Assembly: GCA_964352625.1 (NCBI GenBank)
Contig: CAYGSD010000002.1
Coordinates: 186,001-250,000, forward strand
Origin: JAAEPI01 sp964352625
Lineage (GTDB): Bacteria > Bacteroidota > Bacteroidia > Cytophagales > Cyclobacteriaceae
Length of the DNA: 64,000 nt
Direction of reading: 5' to 3'
Below, piece by piece: positions 1 to 10,011 of this stretch (position 1 is the first letter of the stretch; every line of letters starts with the position of its first letter). Both the position numbers and the translations under genes were made by a program. The notes under the pieces were generated by a model. That model was not told the origin of the DNA, searched no databases, and saw only the letters and a list, made by a program, of their open reading frames with translations.

Positions 1-927
1 AATGAGCCATACCACACGCCGGTATTGCTCCATGAATCTGTAGAGGGACTTAACATAAAGCCAGACGGAGTTTACGTGGATGTGACGTTTGGAGGAGGAG
101 GTCACAGCAGGGAAATCCTTAGGAAACTAACAACGGGAACCCTCGTGGCATTCGATCAGGATAGTGACGCAGCAGAAAATGCAGATCGACTAAGCGAAGA
201 ATTCCCAGATCGTTCTTTCACATTTATTGATTCAAACTTTCGATACCTCAGTAAGTATCTCAAGTTTCATGGCCATAAGCAGGTCGACGGCATCCTTGCC
301 GATCTCGGTGTTTCCTCTCATCAGTTTGATCAAGGAGATCGAGGCTTCTCCACTCGATGGGATGGAGAGCTAGACATGCGAATGGATCAAGGACAGGCAC
401 TTAGCGCCAGGTCTTTGGTGAATGAAACTTCTGAAAGAGACTTGATCCACTTATTGAGCATGTATGGGGAAATAAAGAATGCCAGAACATTGGCCTCAGC
501 GATAGTCCAGGCTCGAAGTGAGAGGGAAATCGTAACAAGCGGCGAATTGAAGGTAATAGCGGAGAAAGTCGCTCCAAAGGGAAAATTAATGAAATACCTG
601 GCTCAGGTTTTTCAGGCAATTAGGATAGAGGTGAACGACGAGATGGCTGCCTTGCGTGAGTTCTTGGAGCAAACTAAGGAGGCCGTGAAACCACAAGGAA
701 GATTGGTAGTCATAAGCTACCACTCATTGGAGGACAGATTAGCGAAGAATTACATGATGAAGGGGAATTTGAAAGGGAAAGAGGAAAAGGATTTTTATGG
801 AAACTTACTTCGTCCCTTTGACCCAATCAATCGAAAGTTGATCACTCCAAGTGAGGAAGAAATAGAAAGAAATAGCAGGGCGCGTAGCGCTCGACTAAGG
901 ATAGCAGAGAGAAACACATGGCGATAA
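1..927 (+). CDS. rsmH: 16S rRNA (cytosine-1402-N4)-methyltransferase RsmH (5' end at window edge)
   Basis: This enzyme uses S-adenosylmethionine to methylate C1402 of 16S rRNA. The reading frame is open from base 1 and begins N-E-P-Y-H-T-P-V-L-L, the usual RsmH N-terminus, so the true ATG probably lies just before the window; a TTG at 25 would cut off conserved residues. The SAM-binding motif DVTFGGGGHS and the ADLGVSSHQ and ISYHSLEDR blocks are all present, and the C-terminus RSARLRIAER is family-typical. It is the first gene of the dcw operon and overlaps ftsL by 10 bases. Confidence 0.96.
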   Translation, partial: NEPYHTPVLLHESVEGLNIKPDGVYVDVTFGGGGHSREILRKLTTGTLVAFDQDSDAAENADRLSEEFPDRSFTFIDSNFRYLSKYLKFHGHKQVDGILADLGVSSHQFDQGDRGFSTRWDGELDMRMDQGQALSARSLVNETSERDLIHLLSMYGEIKNARTLASAIVQARSEREIVTSGELKVIAEKVAPKGKLMKYLAQVFQAIRIEVNDEMAALREFLEQTKEAVKPQGRLVVISYHSLEDRLAKNYMMKGNLKGKEEKDFYGNLLRPFDPINRKLITPSEEEIERNSRARSARLRIAERNTWR

Positions 928-1277
928 ACACATATAAGCACACCGAAAAACGAAAAGGACGCAACTTTTTCGGTTGGCTTCATCGCCTCTTACAAATCGA
1001 CGACTCTCTCGAACAGGTCATTCACGTCAAGTTCTTACCACAGATTTTATTCATCGTGGCTCTTTCGGTGATTTACATCGCAAACCGTCATTCAGCGGAG
1101 AAGAAGGTCCGTGCAATTACCGAACTGGAAGAGCAAGTTGAAGACCTAAGAGCAGACTACACCACGCTGAAGGCTGGCTATATGTTTGCCAGCAAGCAAA
1201 GCGAAGTGGCCAAGCGAGCAAGCAAGCTCGGCCTTTCTGAGAATTCTGATTCACCCATTTTGATCACAAAGCAATGA
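918..1277 (+). CDS. ftsL: FtsL-like cell division protein
   Basis: A 119-residue bitopic membrane protein with one hydrophobic segment at about residues 39-56, followed by a heptad-rich coiled coil (about 60-95). That architecture and its position between rsmH and ftsI identify it as the Bacteroidota FtsL-type protein, which would join FtsQ-like and FtsB-like partners at the septum. Sequence similarity to better known FtsL is low, as usual, so the call rests on topology and synteny. The start codon lies inside the rsmH 3' end and the stop overlaps ftsI by 4 bases, which suggests translational coupling. Confidence 0.85.
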   Translation: MAINTYKHTEKRKGRNFFGWLHRLLQIDDSLEQVIHVKFLPQILFIVALSVIYIANRHSAEKKVRAITELEEQVEDLRADYTTLKAGYMFASKQSEVAKRASKLGLSENSDSPILITKQ

Positions 1278-3370
1278 GTATCAAAAAGGACATATTGATC
1301 AGAGTTAGAGTTGCTTTCCTCTTGATTGCAGTTATTGCCGGTGCTATTTTTTATCGGTTGATTAAGGTGCAAGTGGTTGAGGGAGAAAAATGGGTAAACC
1401 TAGGAGAAAGCATTGGCCTCAAAGTTATGGACATGCCCGCCACTCGCGGAAATATCTACGCCGAGGACGGAAGTCTGCTTGCTACGTCATTGCCATTCTA
1501 TCAAGTAGCCATTGATCCATACATTTCCAGTGAAGGTCTTTTCAAGTCAAACATTGATTCACTCGCGATACTACTGGCGGCTCAGTTCAAAGATCAAACG
1601 GCTAAACAATACAAAGATAAAATCATAAGAGCTCGCTCTTCTGGTCGTAGATATCTCCTCCTGAACCAAAAACAGATTGGCTATCAGGAGAAAAAGCAAA
1701 TGGAGCGCTGGCCGATATTTCGTGAAGGCAGACTTAAAGGTGGTGTTTTGTTTAATAAGGTGGAAAAAAGATTTCTGCCTTTTTCTCATTTGGGTTACCG
1801 CACAATCGGTCGGGTGAATGCCGATGATCGTGGCACGGTGGGATTGGAGTACAGCTTCAACAAGCAGCTCGCCGGGCAAAACGGAAAGGCCTTATTTCAA
1901 CGAATGTCGGGCGGAGGATGGAAGCCGGTATTCGACGGATCCGAAGTTCGTTCCATTGATGGCAAAGACATCCTTACTACGCTGAATGTCAATTTGCAGG
2001 ACATTGCTGAGTCTTCGCTTTACAAAGCACTCATGCGACATGAGGCAGAATACGGAGTTGCGATAGTGATGGAAGTAAAGACTGGCGAAATCAAGGCGAT
2101 TTCAAATCTTAGCCGCACCAGCAAAGGAGATTATTACGAAAAGTACAATTACGCCGTTGGCGGGCAGGGCTCGCGTGAGCCTGGTTCCACGTTCAAGCTT
2201 GCAAGTATGATTGCACTTCTTGAAGAAACTTCAGTAGAGCCTTCCGATTCCATTGATACAGGAGATGGAAGCATGGAATTCTTTGACCGGGTTATGAAAG
2301 ATCACAAGCCGGGCGGTTTCGGAAGACTGACCGTTCAGGAAACATTTGAGAAATCATCCAACATCGGGATTGCCAAGTTAGTCAATGAACATTTCGGCTC
2401 TGACCCAGAGAAATTTCTTGGATACCTAGACAGGATGGGGCTCAACAAACCCCTTGGTTTCCAGATGGTTGGGGAGGGAATTCCATACATTAAAAACACG
2501 TCCGACTCCACCTGGAGCGGAGTTACACTTCCTTGGATGTCTCACGGATATGAGTTGAAAATGACCCCTCTTCAGACCCTCGCACTTTTCAACGCAGTGG
2601 CTAATGACGGCAAAATGATTCAGCCAATTATTGTGAAATCAGTTAATCGCGGGGACAAAGAGTTGGAAGAATTCAAACCAAAAATCATCAACGACAAGAT
2701 TTGCTCTAAAAAGACTTTGAACGAAGTGAAGTCAATGCTGGAAGGGGTGGTACTTCGAGGTACCGCCGTGAATATCAGCAATAGCAAATATCCAATTGCC
2801 GGAAAAACCGGCACGGCCAAGAAAGTAGTCAATGGCAAATACACCAATAAATACTACACCTCATTTGCCGGTTATTTCCCTGCAGACGCACCAAAGTACA
2901 GTTGCATAGTGGTCATCGATGATCCAAAGGGATATCAGATATATGGTAGCGATGTGGCTGCTCCGGTTTTCAAAGAAATTGCGGATCGTATTTACGCACT
3001 CGAAATTGACTTGCATGAAATAGAGGAACCTAGCTCGCTGATGACAGGCGTGTTTCCGGTCATTAAATCGGGCAATCACGACGAATTGAAATTCCTCTGT
3101 AACCAACTCGGAATCTCGAATCATTCTAAAGGAAGCGAAGAATGGGTGACCACCCAAGTGGTGAATCAGGCCATTTTCTGGAAAGACAATAAAGTGGATA
3201 TCCGCAAAGTACCGGACGTGCGAGGTATGACCCTGAGAGATGCCGTTTACGTGCTCGAAAACTTAGGACTCAAAGTATTATCCGAAGGTAAGGGCAGAGT
3301 GGAAGGACAATCAATGACCCCAGGTCAGGGATTGCAAAAAGGTGAGTTCATAAAACTAACTCTGAGCTAA
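1274..3370 (+). CDS. ftsI: Peptidoglycan transpeptidase FtsI (PBP3 / SpoVD type) with C-terminal PASTA domain
   Basis: Septal class B penicillin-binding protein of 698 residues. One N-terminal membrane anchor (about residues 12-31) is followed by the PBP dimerisation domain and a transpeptidase domain. The catalytic serine is Ser305 in STFK, the second motif is the SSN triad, and the third is KTGT at about 511-514. The last ~55 residues (starting around VPDVRGMTL) form one PASTA repeat, as is common in Bacteroidota FtsI. The gene overlaps ftsL by 4 bases and its stop shares a base with the murE start codon. Confidence 0.95.
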   Translation: MSIKKDILIRVRVAFLLIAVIAGAIFYRLIKVQVVEGEKWVNLGESIGLKVMDMPATRGNIYAEDGSLLATSLPFYQVAIDPYISSEGLFKSNIDSLAILLAAQFKDQTAKQYKDKIIRARSSGRRYLLLNQKQIGYQEKKQMERWPIFREGRLKGGVLFNKVEKRFLPFSHLGYRTIGRVNADDRGTVGLEYSFNKQLAGQNGKALFQRMSGGGWKPVFDGSEVRSIDGKDILTTLNVNLQDIAESSLYKALMRHEAEYGVAIVMEVKTGEIKAISNLSRTSKGDYYEKYNYAVGGQGSREPGSTFKLASMIALLEETSVEPSDSIDTGDGSMEFFDRVMKDHKPGGFGRLTVQETFEKSSNIGIAKLVNEHFGSDPEKFLGYLDRMGLNKPLGFQMVGEGIPYIKNTSDSTWSGVTLPWMSHGYELKMTPLQTLALFNAVANDGKMIQPIIVKSVNRGDKELEEFKPKIINDKICSKKTLNEVKSMLEGVVLRGTAVNISNSKYPIAGKTGTAKKVVNGKYTNKYYTSFAGYFPADAPKYSCIVVIDDPKGYQIYGSDVAAPVFKEIADRIYALEIDLHEIEEPSSLMTGVFPVIKSGNHDELKFLCNQLGISNHSKGSEEWVTTQVVNQAIFWKDNKVDIRKVPDVRGMTLRDAVYVLENLGLKVLSEGKGRVEGQSMTPGQGLQKGEFIKLTLS

Positions 3371-4821
3371 TGGCAATATTGAAAGACATATTGTTCGGAG
3401 TGAAACTGAAGTCCATTCAGGGTGATCGGTCCATTGAGATCAAGGGAATCACTTTTGATTCTCGCGAGGTGGCCGGAGGCTTTTTATTCATCGCCATCAA
3501 AGGCCTGACTGTAGACGGCCACTCGTTCATTGACAAGGCGATTGAAAAAGGAGCTGTGGCCATCCTTTGTGAAGAATTGCCAGAAAAAATTCAGGTTGGA
3601 ACTGTGTATATCGAAAGTGAAAACAGTGCTCAGGCCTTGGGTATTTGCGCCTCCAATTTCTATGACAGACCATCTGAGAAATTGAAACTGGTAGGTGTCA
3701 CGGGAACCAATGGCAAGACGACCGTCACCACCTTGGCTCACGACCTTTTTACACAATTGGGATATTCGTCAGGTCTGCTTTCCACAGTGGAGAATAGAAT
3801 CGGTGAGGAAGTAATTGCCTCCAAGTACACCACAGGTGATGCCATCCAGATCAACCGACTACTTTCCCGAATGGTGAAGGAAGGATGCACTCACTGCTTC
3901 ATGGAAGTAAGCTCGCATTCGCTCGTTCAGCACCGAACCTCAGGGCTGGAGTTTGCAGGTGGGGTATTCACCAATATCACCCATGATCACCTCGACTATC
4001 ATGGAACCTTCGATGAATATATAGCTGCTAAGAAATTATTGTTTGATGGCCTCTCTTCTGACGCATTCGCTCTTGTAAACCAAGACGACAAGAGAGGAAG
4101 AATCATGCTCCAAAACACGAAAGCCCAGAAGCTGAAGTTTGGCATCAAGTCCATGGGAGACTTCAAAGCGAAAATTCTCCACAACTCACTTCAGGGATTA
4201 GAATTGGACATTGATGGCACAAATGCCTGGTTCAAATTGGTGGGTGGATTCAATGCTTACAACCTCCTTACCGTCTATGCCATAGCGGTACTCTTGGAGG
4301 AAGATAAGTTGGACGTTCTTGCCGCACTTTCATCCCTTACGGGAGCCAGGGGCCGATTCGAGCAAGTGTTGAACAAAGAAAACATTATAGCGATTGTGGA
4401 TTACGCACACACGCCTGACGCTCTTGAAAATGTCTTAAAAACCATTGCGGAGCTCAGGACAAAGAATGAGCTATTGGTCACGGTAATTGGATGCGGAGGA
4501 AACCGCGACAAAGACAAGCGCCCGAAAATGGCAAAGATCGCTGCGCAATACAGCAACAAAGTAATTGTCACATCGGACAATCCTCGCAATGAAGAACCAA
4601 AGGCGATCATCGCTGATATGATGGCTGGCATTCCAAAGTCTCTGGAAAAAAACACCATGGTGATCGAGGATAGGAAAGAAGCGATTCGTACCGCATGCAA
4701 TCTGGTCTCGGCCAAAGACATTTTGCTGGTTGCTGGCAAAGGGCACGAGACCTATCAGGAGATCAATGGTGAGCGTCACCACTTTGACGATAAGGAAATC
4801 TTAACCGAAATGCTGAACTGA
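3370..4821 (+). CDS. murE: UDP-MurNAc-tripeptide ligase MurE
   Basis: Cytoplasmic Mur ligase that adds the third amino acid to UDP-MurNAc-L-Ala-D-Glu. The ATP-binding motif TGTNGKTT is at residues 111-118. The substrate-selecting motif DNPR is at 403-406; in this family DNPR marks ligases that add meso-diaminopimelate, so the peptidoglycan is predicted to be mDAP type. The 483-residue length is normal. Start and stop both touch neighbouring genes (TAATG junction with ftsI and CTGATG with mraY), which fits one operon. Confidence 0.96.
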   Translation: MAILKDILFGVKLKSIQGDRSIEIKGITFDSREVAGGFLFIAIKGLTVDGHSFIDKAIEKGAVAILCEELPEKIQVGTVYIESENSAQALGICASNFYDRPSEKLKLVGVTGTNGKTTVTTLAHDLFTQLGYSSGLLSTVENRIGEEVIASKYTTGDAIQINRLLSRMVKEGCTHCFMEVSSHSLVQHRTSGLEFAGGVFTNITHDHLDYHGTFDEYIAAKKLLFDGLSSDAFALVNQDDKRGRIMLQNTKAQKLKFGIKSMGDFKAKILHNSLQGLELDIDGTNAWFKLVGGFNAYNLLTVYAIAVLLEEDKLDVLAALSSLTGARGRFEQVLNKENIIAIVDYAHTPDALENVLKTIAELRTKNELLVTVIGCGGNRDKDKRPKMAKIAAQYSNKVIVTSDNPRNEEPKAIIADMMAGIPKSLEKNTMVIEDRKEAIRTACNLVSAKDILLVAGKGHETYQEINGERHHFDDKEILTEMLN

Positions 4822-5999
4822 TGCTGTACCACCTATTCACATATCTCGATCAAAAATTCGACCTGATAGGTGCGGGCGTTTTTCAGTACATCTCTTTCAG
4901 AGCAGGTATGGCTGCCGTTCTCTCACTGATCATCACGATCACTTTGGGGAAATACCTTATCAACATTTTGCGAAAATTTCAGATGGGTGAAACCATCCGT
5001 GATTTAGGGCTGGAAGGACAAATGCAGAAGGCCGGTACACCTACCATGGGCGGCATTATCATCATTTCTGCTATTGTCATCCCGACACTACTCTTCGCTC
5101 GAATTGAAAATGTTTACATCATATTATTGATTGTAACCGCCCTGTGGCTTGGGTTCATTGGTTTTTTGGATGATTACCTGAAAGTAAAAAAGAAGAACAA
5201 GGAAGGTCTCAGAGGCAAATTCAAAATTGTTGGTCAGGTGGGAATCGGGCTGATCGTTGGGCTCACGATGGTTTTTCACGAAGACATTGTCATTCGAGAA
5301 TTCATTGGCCAGACCTACGCGGATGCCAAGAGTCTCTTCACGACCATTCCTTTTTTCAAAGGAAATGAATTCAACTATTCATGGTTGGTTCCAAGTGCCA
5401 TATCCGACTACTCATGGATCATGTATGTGCTGATCGTCATTTTCATCATCACGGCAGTTTCTAATGGGGCAAATATCACCGATGGCTTGGACGGACTGGC
5501 AGCTGGAACCTCAGCAATCATCGGGCTAGGCTTAGCCATTTTGGCTTACCTATCGGGTAACGCCATTTTCTCCGAGTACCTGAACATCATGTACATCCCA
5601 TACTCAGGTGAGTTGGTGATTTTCTGTTCAGCCTTTGTTGGGGCGTGCATCGGATTTTTGTGGTACAACTCCTATCCGGCTCAGGTTTTCATGGGAGACA
5701 CTGGCAGCCTTTCTCTTGGAGGAATCATCGCCGTTTTGGCGATTGTACTACGAAAGGAATTGTTGATTCCTGTATTATGTGGCGTATTCGTGATCGAAAA
5801 TGTATCCGTGATCATTCAGGTTTTCTACTTCAAGTACACCAAGAAAAAATACGGCGAAGGACGCAGAATTCTGCTCATGTCGCCACTACACCATCATTAT
5901 CAGAAGAAGGGAATCCACGAGGCGAAGATTGTTTCGAGGTTTTGGACTGTGGGGATTTTGTTGGCCATTATGACACTAGCGACTTTAAAACTCAGGTAA
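4821..5999 (+). CDS. mraY: Phospho-MurNAc-pentapeptide transferase MraY
   Basis: Integral membrane enzyme that moves phospho-MurNAc-pentapeptide onto undecaprenyl phosphate to give lipid I. The 392-residue protein has about ten hydrophobic segments and the family signatures: FLDDYLK with the acidic pair, NITDGLDGLAAG, and HHHYQKKG near the C-terminus. It is longer than the E. coli protein because of an extra stretch at about residues 155-200, which is usual in Bacteroidota. It starts at the murE stop. Confidence 0.96.
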   Translation: MLYHLFTYLDQKFDLIGAGVFQYISFRAGMAAVLSLIITITLGKYLINILRKFQMGETIRDLGLEGQMQKAGTPTMGGIIIISAIVIPTLLFARIENVYIILLIVTALWLGFIGFLDDYLKVKKKNKEGLRGKFKIVGQVGIGLIVGLTMVFHEDIVIREFIGQTYADAKSLFTTIPFFKGNEFNYSWLVPSAISDYSWIMYVLIVIFIITAVSNGANITDGLDGLAAGTSAIIGLGLAILAYLSGNAIFSEYLNIMYIPYSGELVIFCSAFVGACIGFLWYNSYPAQVFMGDTGSLSLGGIIAVLAIVLRKELLIPVLCGVFVIENVSVIIQVFYFKYTKKKYGEGRRILLMSPLHHHYQKKGIHEAKIVSRFWTVGILLAIMTLATLKLR

Positions 6000-6000
6000 A

Positions 6001-6378
6001 ATGACACTGAAAGACATTCAAGAAAGAAATCAAAGATTCCAGCAGCGAACTGCAAGCCTTGTGGACATGATCCCTGGCGGAGGTTTTTTGGACGTGTCCA
6101 CGGCAATGATTCGAAGCGCTCGAATGATTGACAAGTATTTGTTCAAGTTGGTGCGATCTCAGTCCGAAGCGGAATTTGCTCAAGCTATGGATTTGATCGA
6201 GGAGGAGTTGGATGAGGCGGTCTTCATTCTTGATCGGATTGACAACAAAAACAGGAAATACAAGCTGAAAATGATCGACACATTCCTGAAGGAGGGTTAT
6301 GACTTACTCTCTATTTACTCCATGTGCTGCGATCAATTAATCGGTAAGCGAATAGGCGAAGAAGAAGATATTTTATGA
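6001..6378 (+). CDS. Unrecognised 125-residue helical protein in the dcw cluster
   Basis: I do not recognise this gene with certainty. It is 125 residues, predicted all-helical, with no signal peptide or membrane span. The stretch RSARMIDKY ... QSEAEFAQAM ... EELDEA resembles the pattern of the 'four helix bundle' (23S rRNA intervening-sequence/S23-like) proteins, which is a weak inference. It begins one base after the mraY stop and overlaps murD by 4 bases, so it is co-expressed with wall synthesis genes. That tight coupling argues for a real protein, possibly a division or wall accessory factor limited to this lineage. Confidence 0.75.
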   Translation: MTLKDIQERNQRFQQRTASLVDMIPGGGFLDVSTAMIRSARMIDKYLFKLVRSQSEAEFAQAMDLIEEELDEAVFILDRIDNKNRKYKLKMIDTFLKEGYDLLSIYSMCCDQLIGKRIGEEEDIL

Positions 6379-7754
6379 GTGAAAGGATAGTTATATTGGG
6401 TGGAGGCGAAAGCGGCGTAGGGGCGGCATGGCTCGCGCATGCCCAAGGACTAGAGGTGTTCCTTTCGGATGCTGGTAGCATCAATCAAGAAAGAAAGGAC
6501 GGCTTAAATGCCAAGGGGATAGCATTTGAGGAAGGTGGACATTCAGAATCCAAGATTCTGAATGCTGATTGGATAGTCAAAAGCCCGGGTATTTCGGATT
6601 CGTCTCCACTGATTCAGAAATTGACTAAGCAGGGCACGCCTGTAATTTCTGAAATCGAGTTTGGCTACAACTATTTGCCCGAACATGCGAAGGTGGTGGC
6701 CATCACAGGCACCAATGGCAAGACCACTACAACCCTTCTCACTCACCATTTACTCAAAACTGCCGGGTTGGATGTAGCACTGGGAGGAAATGTAGGGACG
6801 AGCCTTGCGGGTTTGGTAGCACTGGGATCGAATGATTATTACGTCATTGAGGTAAGCAGTTTCCAACTAGATGGGATTCGAAAGTTCAGACCGGATGTGG
6901 CGGTTCTGCTCAATATCACACCTGACCATCTCGACAGATACGAGTACGATTTCAGCAAGTACATCAACTCGAAATTTAAGCTCATTGAGAACCTGACTCA
7001 GGAAGAGTGCTTCATTTATTGCCACGATTCAGAGCCGGTCACGGCCGAGTTGGGAAGGCGAAAAGTGGAAGCCTGTGTGTTTGCCATTTCTGCCAGTCGC
7101 AACGAGAAACTGGAGGCGTACCTGGAAGACACCCACCTGATCTTCAATTTTCAATTCAAGGAACAGTCCGGCAAATACAAGATTCCGCTTTCTGAGATTT
7201 CGTTGATTGGAAAGCACAACATGATCAATACCATGGCGGCAGTACTGAGTGCATTGACGCTGGGCGTTTCTATGCCACACATTCTTACCGGACTCAAGAC
7301 CTTCAAGAATGCACCGCATCGTTTGGAGTTGGTTGGAGAGATCAATGGCGTTGGTTTCATAAACGATTCGAAAGCCACCAACGTGGATGCTGTCTACTAT
7401 GCGCTTGATGGCGTACGAGCAGACATTATCTGGGTGGTAGGAGGAGTGGACAAAGGCAATGACTACAGCCAAGTCATGGATTTGGTGAAGGAAAAAGTGA
7501 AGGCAATCGTGTGCCTGGGAAAGGACAACAAGGAAATTAAGGCGGCTTTTGGACACTTGAAGATTCCGATCATTGAGACAACAGACGTCAATGCTACAGT
7601 GCAAGAAGCTTATGCTTTAGCGGATAAGAAGGACGCAGTGCTGCTCTCTCCGGCTTGTGCCAGTTTCGACTTGTTCCGAAACTATGAGGACAGAGGAGAT
7701 CAGTTCAGAGCGGCCGTTGGTCGGTTGAAAAACGAATTAAAAATCAAGGCATGA
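6375..7754 (+). CDS. murD: UDP-MurNAc-L-alanine:D-glutamate ligase MurD
   Basis: Adds D-glutamate to UDP-MurNAc-L-Ala in the cytoplasm. The N-terminal Rossmann-like nucleotide-sugar domain carries GGGESGVG (about residues 8-15). The central ATP-binding motif is TGTNGKTTTT, followed by the NITPDHLDR block. The C-terminal domain carries FINDSKATN and LLSPACASFD, both characteristic of MurD. Length 459 residues is normal. It overlaps the upstream small gene and ftsW by 4 bases each. Confidence 0.96.
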   Translation: MSERIVILGGGESGVGAAWLAHAQGLEVFLSDAGSINQERKDGLNAKGIAFEEGGHSESKILNADWIVKSPGISDSSPLIQKLTKQGTPVISEIEFGYNYLPEHAKVVAITGTNGKTTTTLLTHHLLKTAGLDVALGGNVGTSLAGLVALGSNDYYVIEVSSFQLDGIRKFRPDVAVLLNITPDHLDRYEYDFSKYINSKFKLIENLTQEECFIYCHDSEPVTAELGRRKVEACVFAISASRNEKLEAYLEDTHLIFNFQFKEQSGKYKIPLSEISLIGKHNMINTMAAVLSALTLGVSMPHILTGLKTFKNAPHRLELVGEINGVGFINDSKATNVDAVYYALDGVRADIIWVVGGVDKGNDYSQVMDLVKEKVKAIVCLGKDNKEIKAAFGHLKIPIIETTDVNATVQEAYALADKKDAVLLSPACASFDLFRNYEDRGDQFRAAVGRLKNELKIKA

Positions 7755-8905
7755 ATACGCTAAGAGAATGGGCATATAACAATCTGAAAGGCGATCCGGT
7801 GATCTGGTTCATCGTGTTCTTGCTGTCTATGTTCAGCATCTTGGTCGTTTACAGCGCGACCGGCAGCTTGGCGTACAAAATGATGGGGGGCGATACCGAA
7901 TACTATCTTTTCAAGCACTCCATTCTTACAGTGCTAAGTTTAGCAGTGATGTGGCTAGCTCATCGATTGGATTACAGATATTATTCTCGAATTTCTAAGT
8001 TGGCTCTTATCCTCTGCGTTCCGCTTCTCATATACACATGGGTCTTCGGAACTAACATCAACGAAGCATCCCGTTGGATTACGATACCAATCATCAATCA
8101 AGCTTTCCAGCCTTCGGATCTTGCAAAACTGGCATTGATAGTGACACTCGCCAGCATGCTTGCCAAGCGTCAGCAAAACATTGATGATTTCAGGAAGTCG
8201 TTGATCCCAATGCTGATCTGGGTGGGGGTGATCTGCGGCCTTATTGCTATGACGGATATTTCAAGTGCCGCGCTTTTGTTCGGTACTTGTATGCTAATTC
8301 TTTTCATTGGAAGAATTCCTGTCAAGTATCTCGCCATACTCATGCTCATTGGCCTTGTTGCGGGTAGTGCAGCTGTGTTTTTTGGGCAAAGAGGAAATAC
8401 TGCATTGAGCAGAATTGAAAATTACATTCACAAAGACACGCCATTTCAAGCAAAGCAAGCATATGTGGCGATCGCCTCTGGGGGATTTTTGGGAAAAGGC
8501 CCTGGCCAAAGTGAGCAAAGAAATTTCCTGCCTCATCCATATTCGGATTTTGTCTATGCCATCATCATAGAAGAATACGGCTTGGTGGGTGGTGTCACCG
8601 TCTTGCTACTCTATCTGGGTCTTTTGTACCGAGGAATGAGAGCGGCGGCAAACAGCGAAAGAACATACGGAGGGTTACTCTCAGCGGGATTAAGTTTTGC
8701 CCTAGTCATGCAAGCAATTGTAAACATGGGCGTGGCAGTTGGGCTTGGGCCAATCACAGGGTTGACCTTACCGCTCATTAGTATGGGAGGAACTTCTCAA
8801 CTATTTACCGGCTTGGCGCTTGGAATCATTCTTAGCGTAAGTCGTGGCGATGTGGACACTTCCATCGGAAAATCAATGTCAAATCAAGTTCGTCAGGCAG
8901 CATGA
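7751..8905 (+). CDS. ftsW: Septal peptidoglycan polymerase FtsW (SEDS family)
   Basis: Polytopic membrane protein of 384 residues, with about ten hydrophobic segments, of the SEDS glycosyltransferase family. It polymerises lipid II at the septum together with FtsI. Family signatures include the PSDLAKL stretch and the GLPLISMGGTS-like block near the C-terminus (here LTLPLISMGG). It lies directly upstream of murG with a 4-base overlap, as in most dcw clusters. Confidence 0.95.
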   Translation: MNTLREWAYNNLKGDPVIWFIVFLLSMFSILVVYSATGSLAYKMMGGDTEYYLFKHSILTVLSLAVMWLAHRLDYRYYSRISKLALILCVPLLIYTWVFGTNINEASRWITIPIINQAFQPSDLAKLALIVTLASMLAKRQQNIDDFRKSLIPMLIWVGVICGLIAMTDISSAALLFGTCMLILFIGRIPVKYLAILMLIGLVAGSAAVFFGQRGNTALSRIENYIHKDTPFQAKQAYVAIASGGFLGKGPGQSEQRNFLPHPYSDFVYAIIIEEYGLVGGVTVLLLYLGLLYRGMRAAANSERTYGGLLSAGLSFALVMQAIVNMGVAVGLGPITGLTLPLISMGGTSQLFTGLALGIILSVSRGDVDTSIGKSMSNQVRQAA

Positions 8906-10011
8906 GTAGCGAAAGAACATATCGCATCATGATCAGCGGTGGCGGAACCGGCGGGCACATTTACCCGGCAATTTCTATCGCGCAAGCTCTCCAGTCTGAA
9001 TTGGGCTCTCCTGAGATTTTATTTGTAGGAGCGAAGGGCAAGATGGAAATGAAAAAAGTGCCCGAGGCGGGATACAATATCGTTGGTTTGTGGATTAGCG
9101 GCCTTCAGCGAAAGCTCAGTGTGCAAAACTTGATGTTTCCATTCAAGGTGATTTCCAGTATTATGAAATCGTTCGCCCTTATCAGAAAATTCAAACCGGA
9201 TGCAGTAGTTGGGGTCGGTGGATACGCCAGCGGTCCTTTACTGTATGCCGCTTCCATTAAGAAAGTCCCGACGCTTATTCAGGAGCAGAATTCTTACGCC
9301 GGATTGACCAACAAATGGTTGTCCAAGCGAGTGAACAAAATCTGTGTAGCCCATGAGGGAATGGAAAAATATTTCCCAAAGGAGAAGTTGATTGTTACTG
9401 GAAATCCTGTTCGATCAACAATTATCCTGGATCCTTCGGAGAGAGAGAAGGCATTTGATTTCTTTGCCTTTTCAAAGGGAAAACAAACGATTTTGATGAC
9501 GGGTGGCAGTTTGGGAGCACGCACGCTAAATGAGGCTATGCTGGCGAGCTTGGATGAATTTGCCAAAGCGGGGATTCAGGTGATTTGGCAAACCGGAGGC
9601 TTCTATTTTGAAGAAATGAAGTCGCGATCTGAAGAGAAGAATTTAGAGAATGTCAGAACATTCGATTTTTTACGAGAGATGGATATGGCCTATGCCGTTG
9701 CTGATGTGGTCATTGCCAGAGCAGGGGCACTCTCCATCGCGGAGTTGGAGCTCACGGGTAAAGCGACCATTCTCATCCCTTCACCAAATGTGGCCGAAGA
9801 CCATCAAACCAAAAATGCGCAGGCATTGGTAGAGAGAAATGCCGCCCTTCTCCTGAAAGATAATCAAGCTGTGCAGGAGCTTGGAGGTCAGACCCTTGCA
9901 TTGCTAGCCGATGGAGAAAAAAGGAGGGTATTAGAAAAAAACATAGCTGACATGGCTCAACCTGAGGCCGCTAAAAAAATTGCTAACGAGGTAATCAAAC
10001 TGGTCGCATGA
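8902..10011 (+). CDS. murG: Lipid II synthase MurG
   Basis: Peripheral membrane glycosyltransferase that adds GlcNAc to lipid I to make lipid II. The N-terminal glycine-rich loop SGGGTGGHIYPA is at about residues 11-22, the second at GGSLGA, and the UDP-GlcNAc binding block is RAGALSIAEL. Length 369 residues is typical. It overlaps ftsW and murC by 4 bases each. Confidence 0.96.
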   Translation: MSSERTYRIMISGGGTGGHIYPAISIAQALQSELGSPEILFVGAKGKMEMKKVPEAGYNIVGLWISGLQRKLSVQNLMFPFKVISSIMKSFALIRKFKPDAVVGVGGYASGPLLYAASIKKVPTLIQEQNSYAGLTNKWLSKRVNKICVAHEGMEKYFPKEKLIVTGNPVRSTIILDPSEREKAFDFFAFSKGKQTILMTGGSLGARTLNEAMLASLDEFAKAGIQVIWQTGGFYFEEMKSRSEEKNLENVRTFDFLREMDMAYAVADVVIARAGALSIAELELTGKATILIPSPNVAEDHQTKNAQALVERNAALLLKDNQAVQELGGQTLALLADGEKRRVLEKNIADMAQPEAAKKIANEVIKLVA

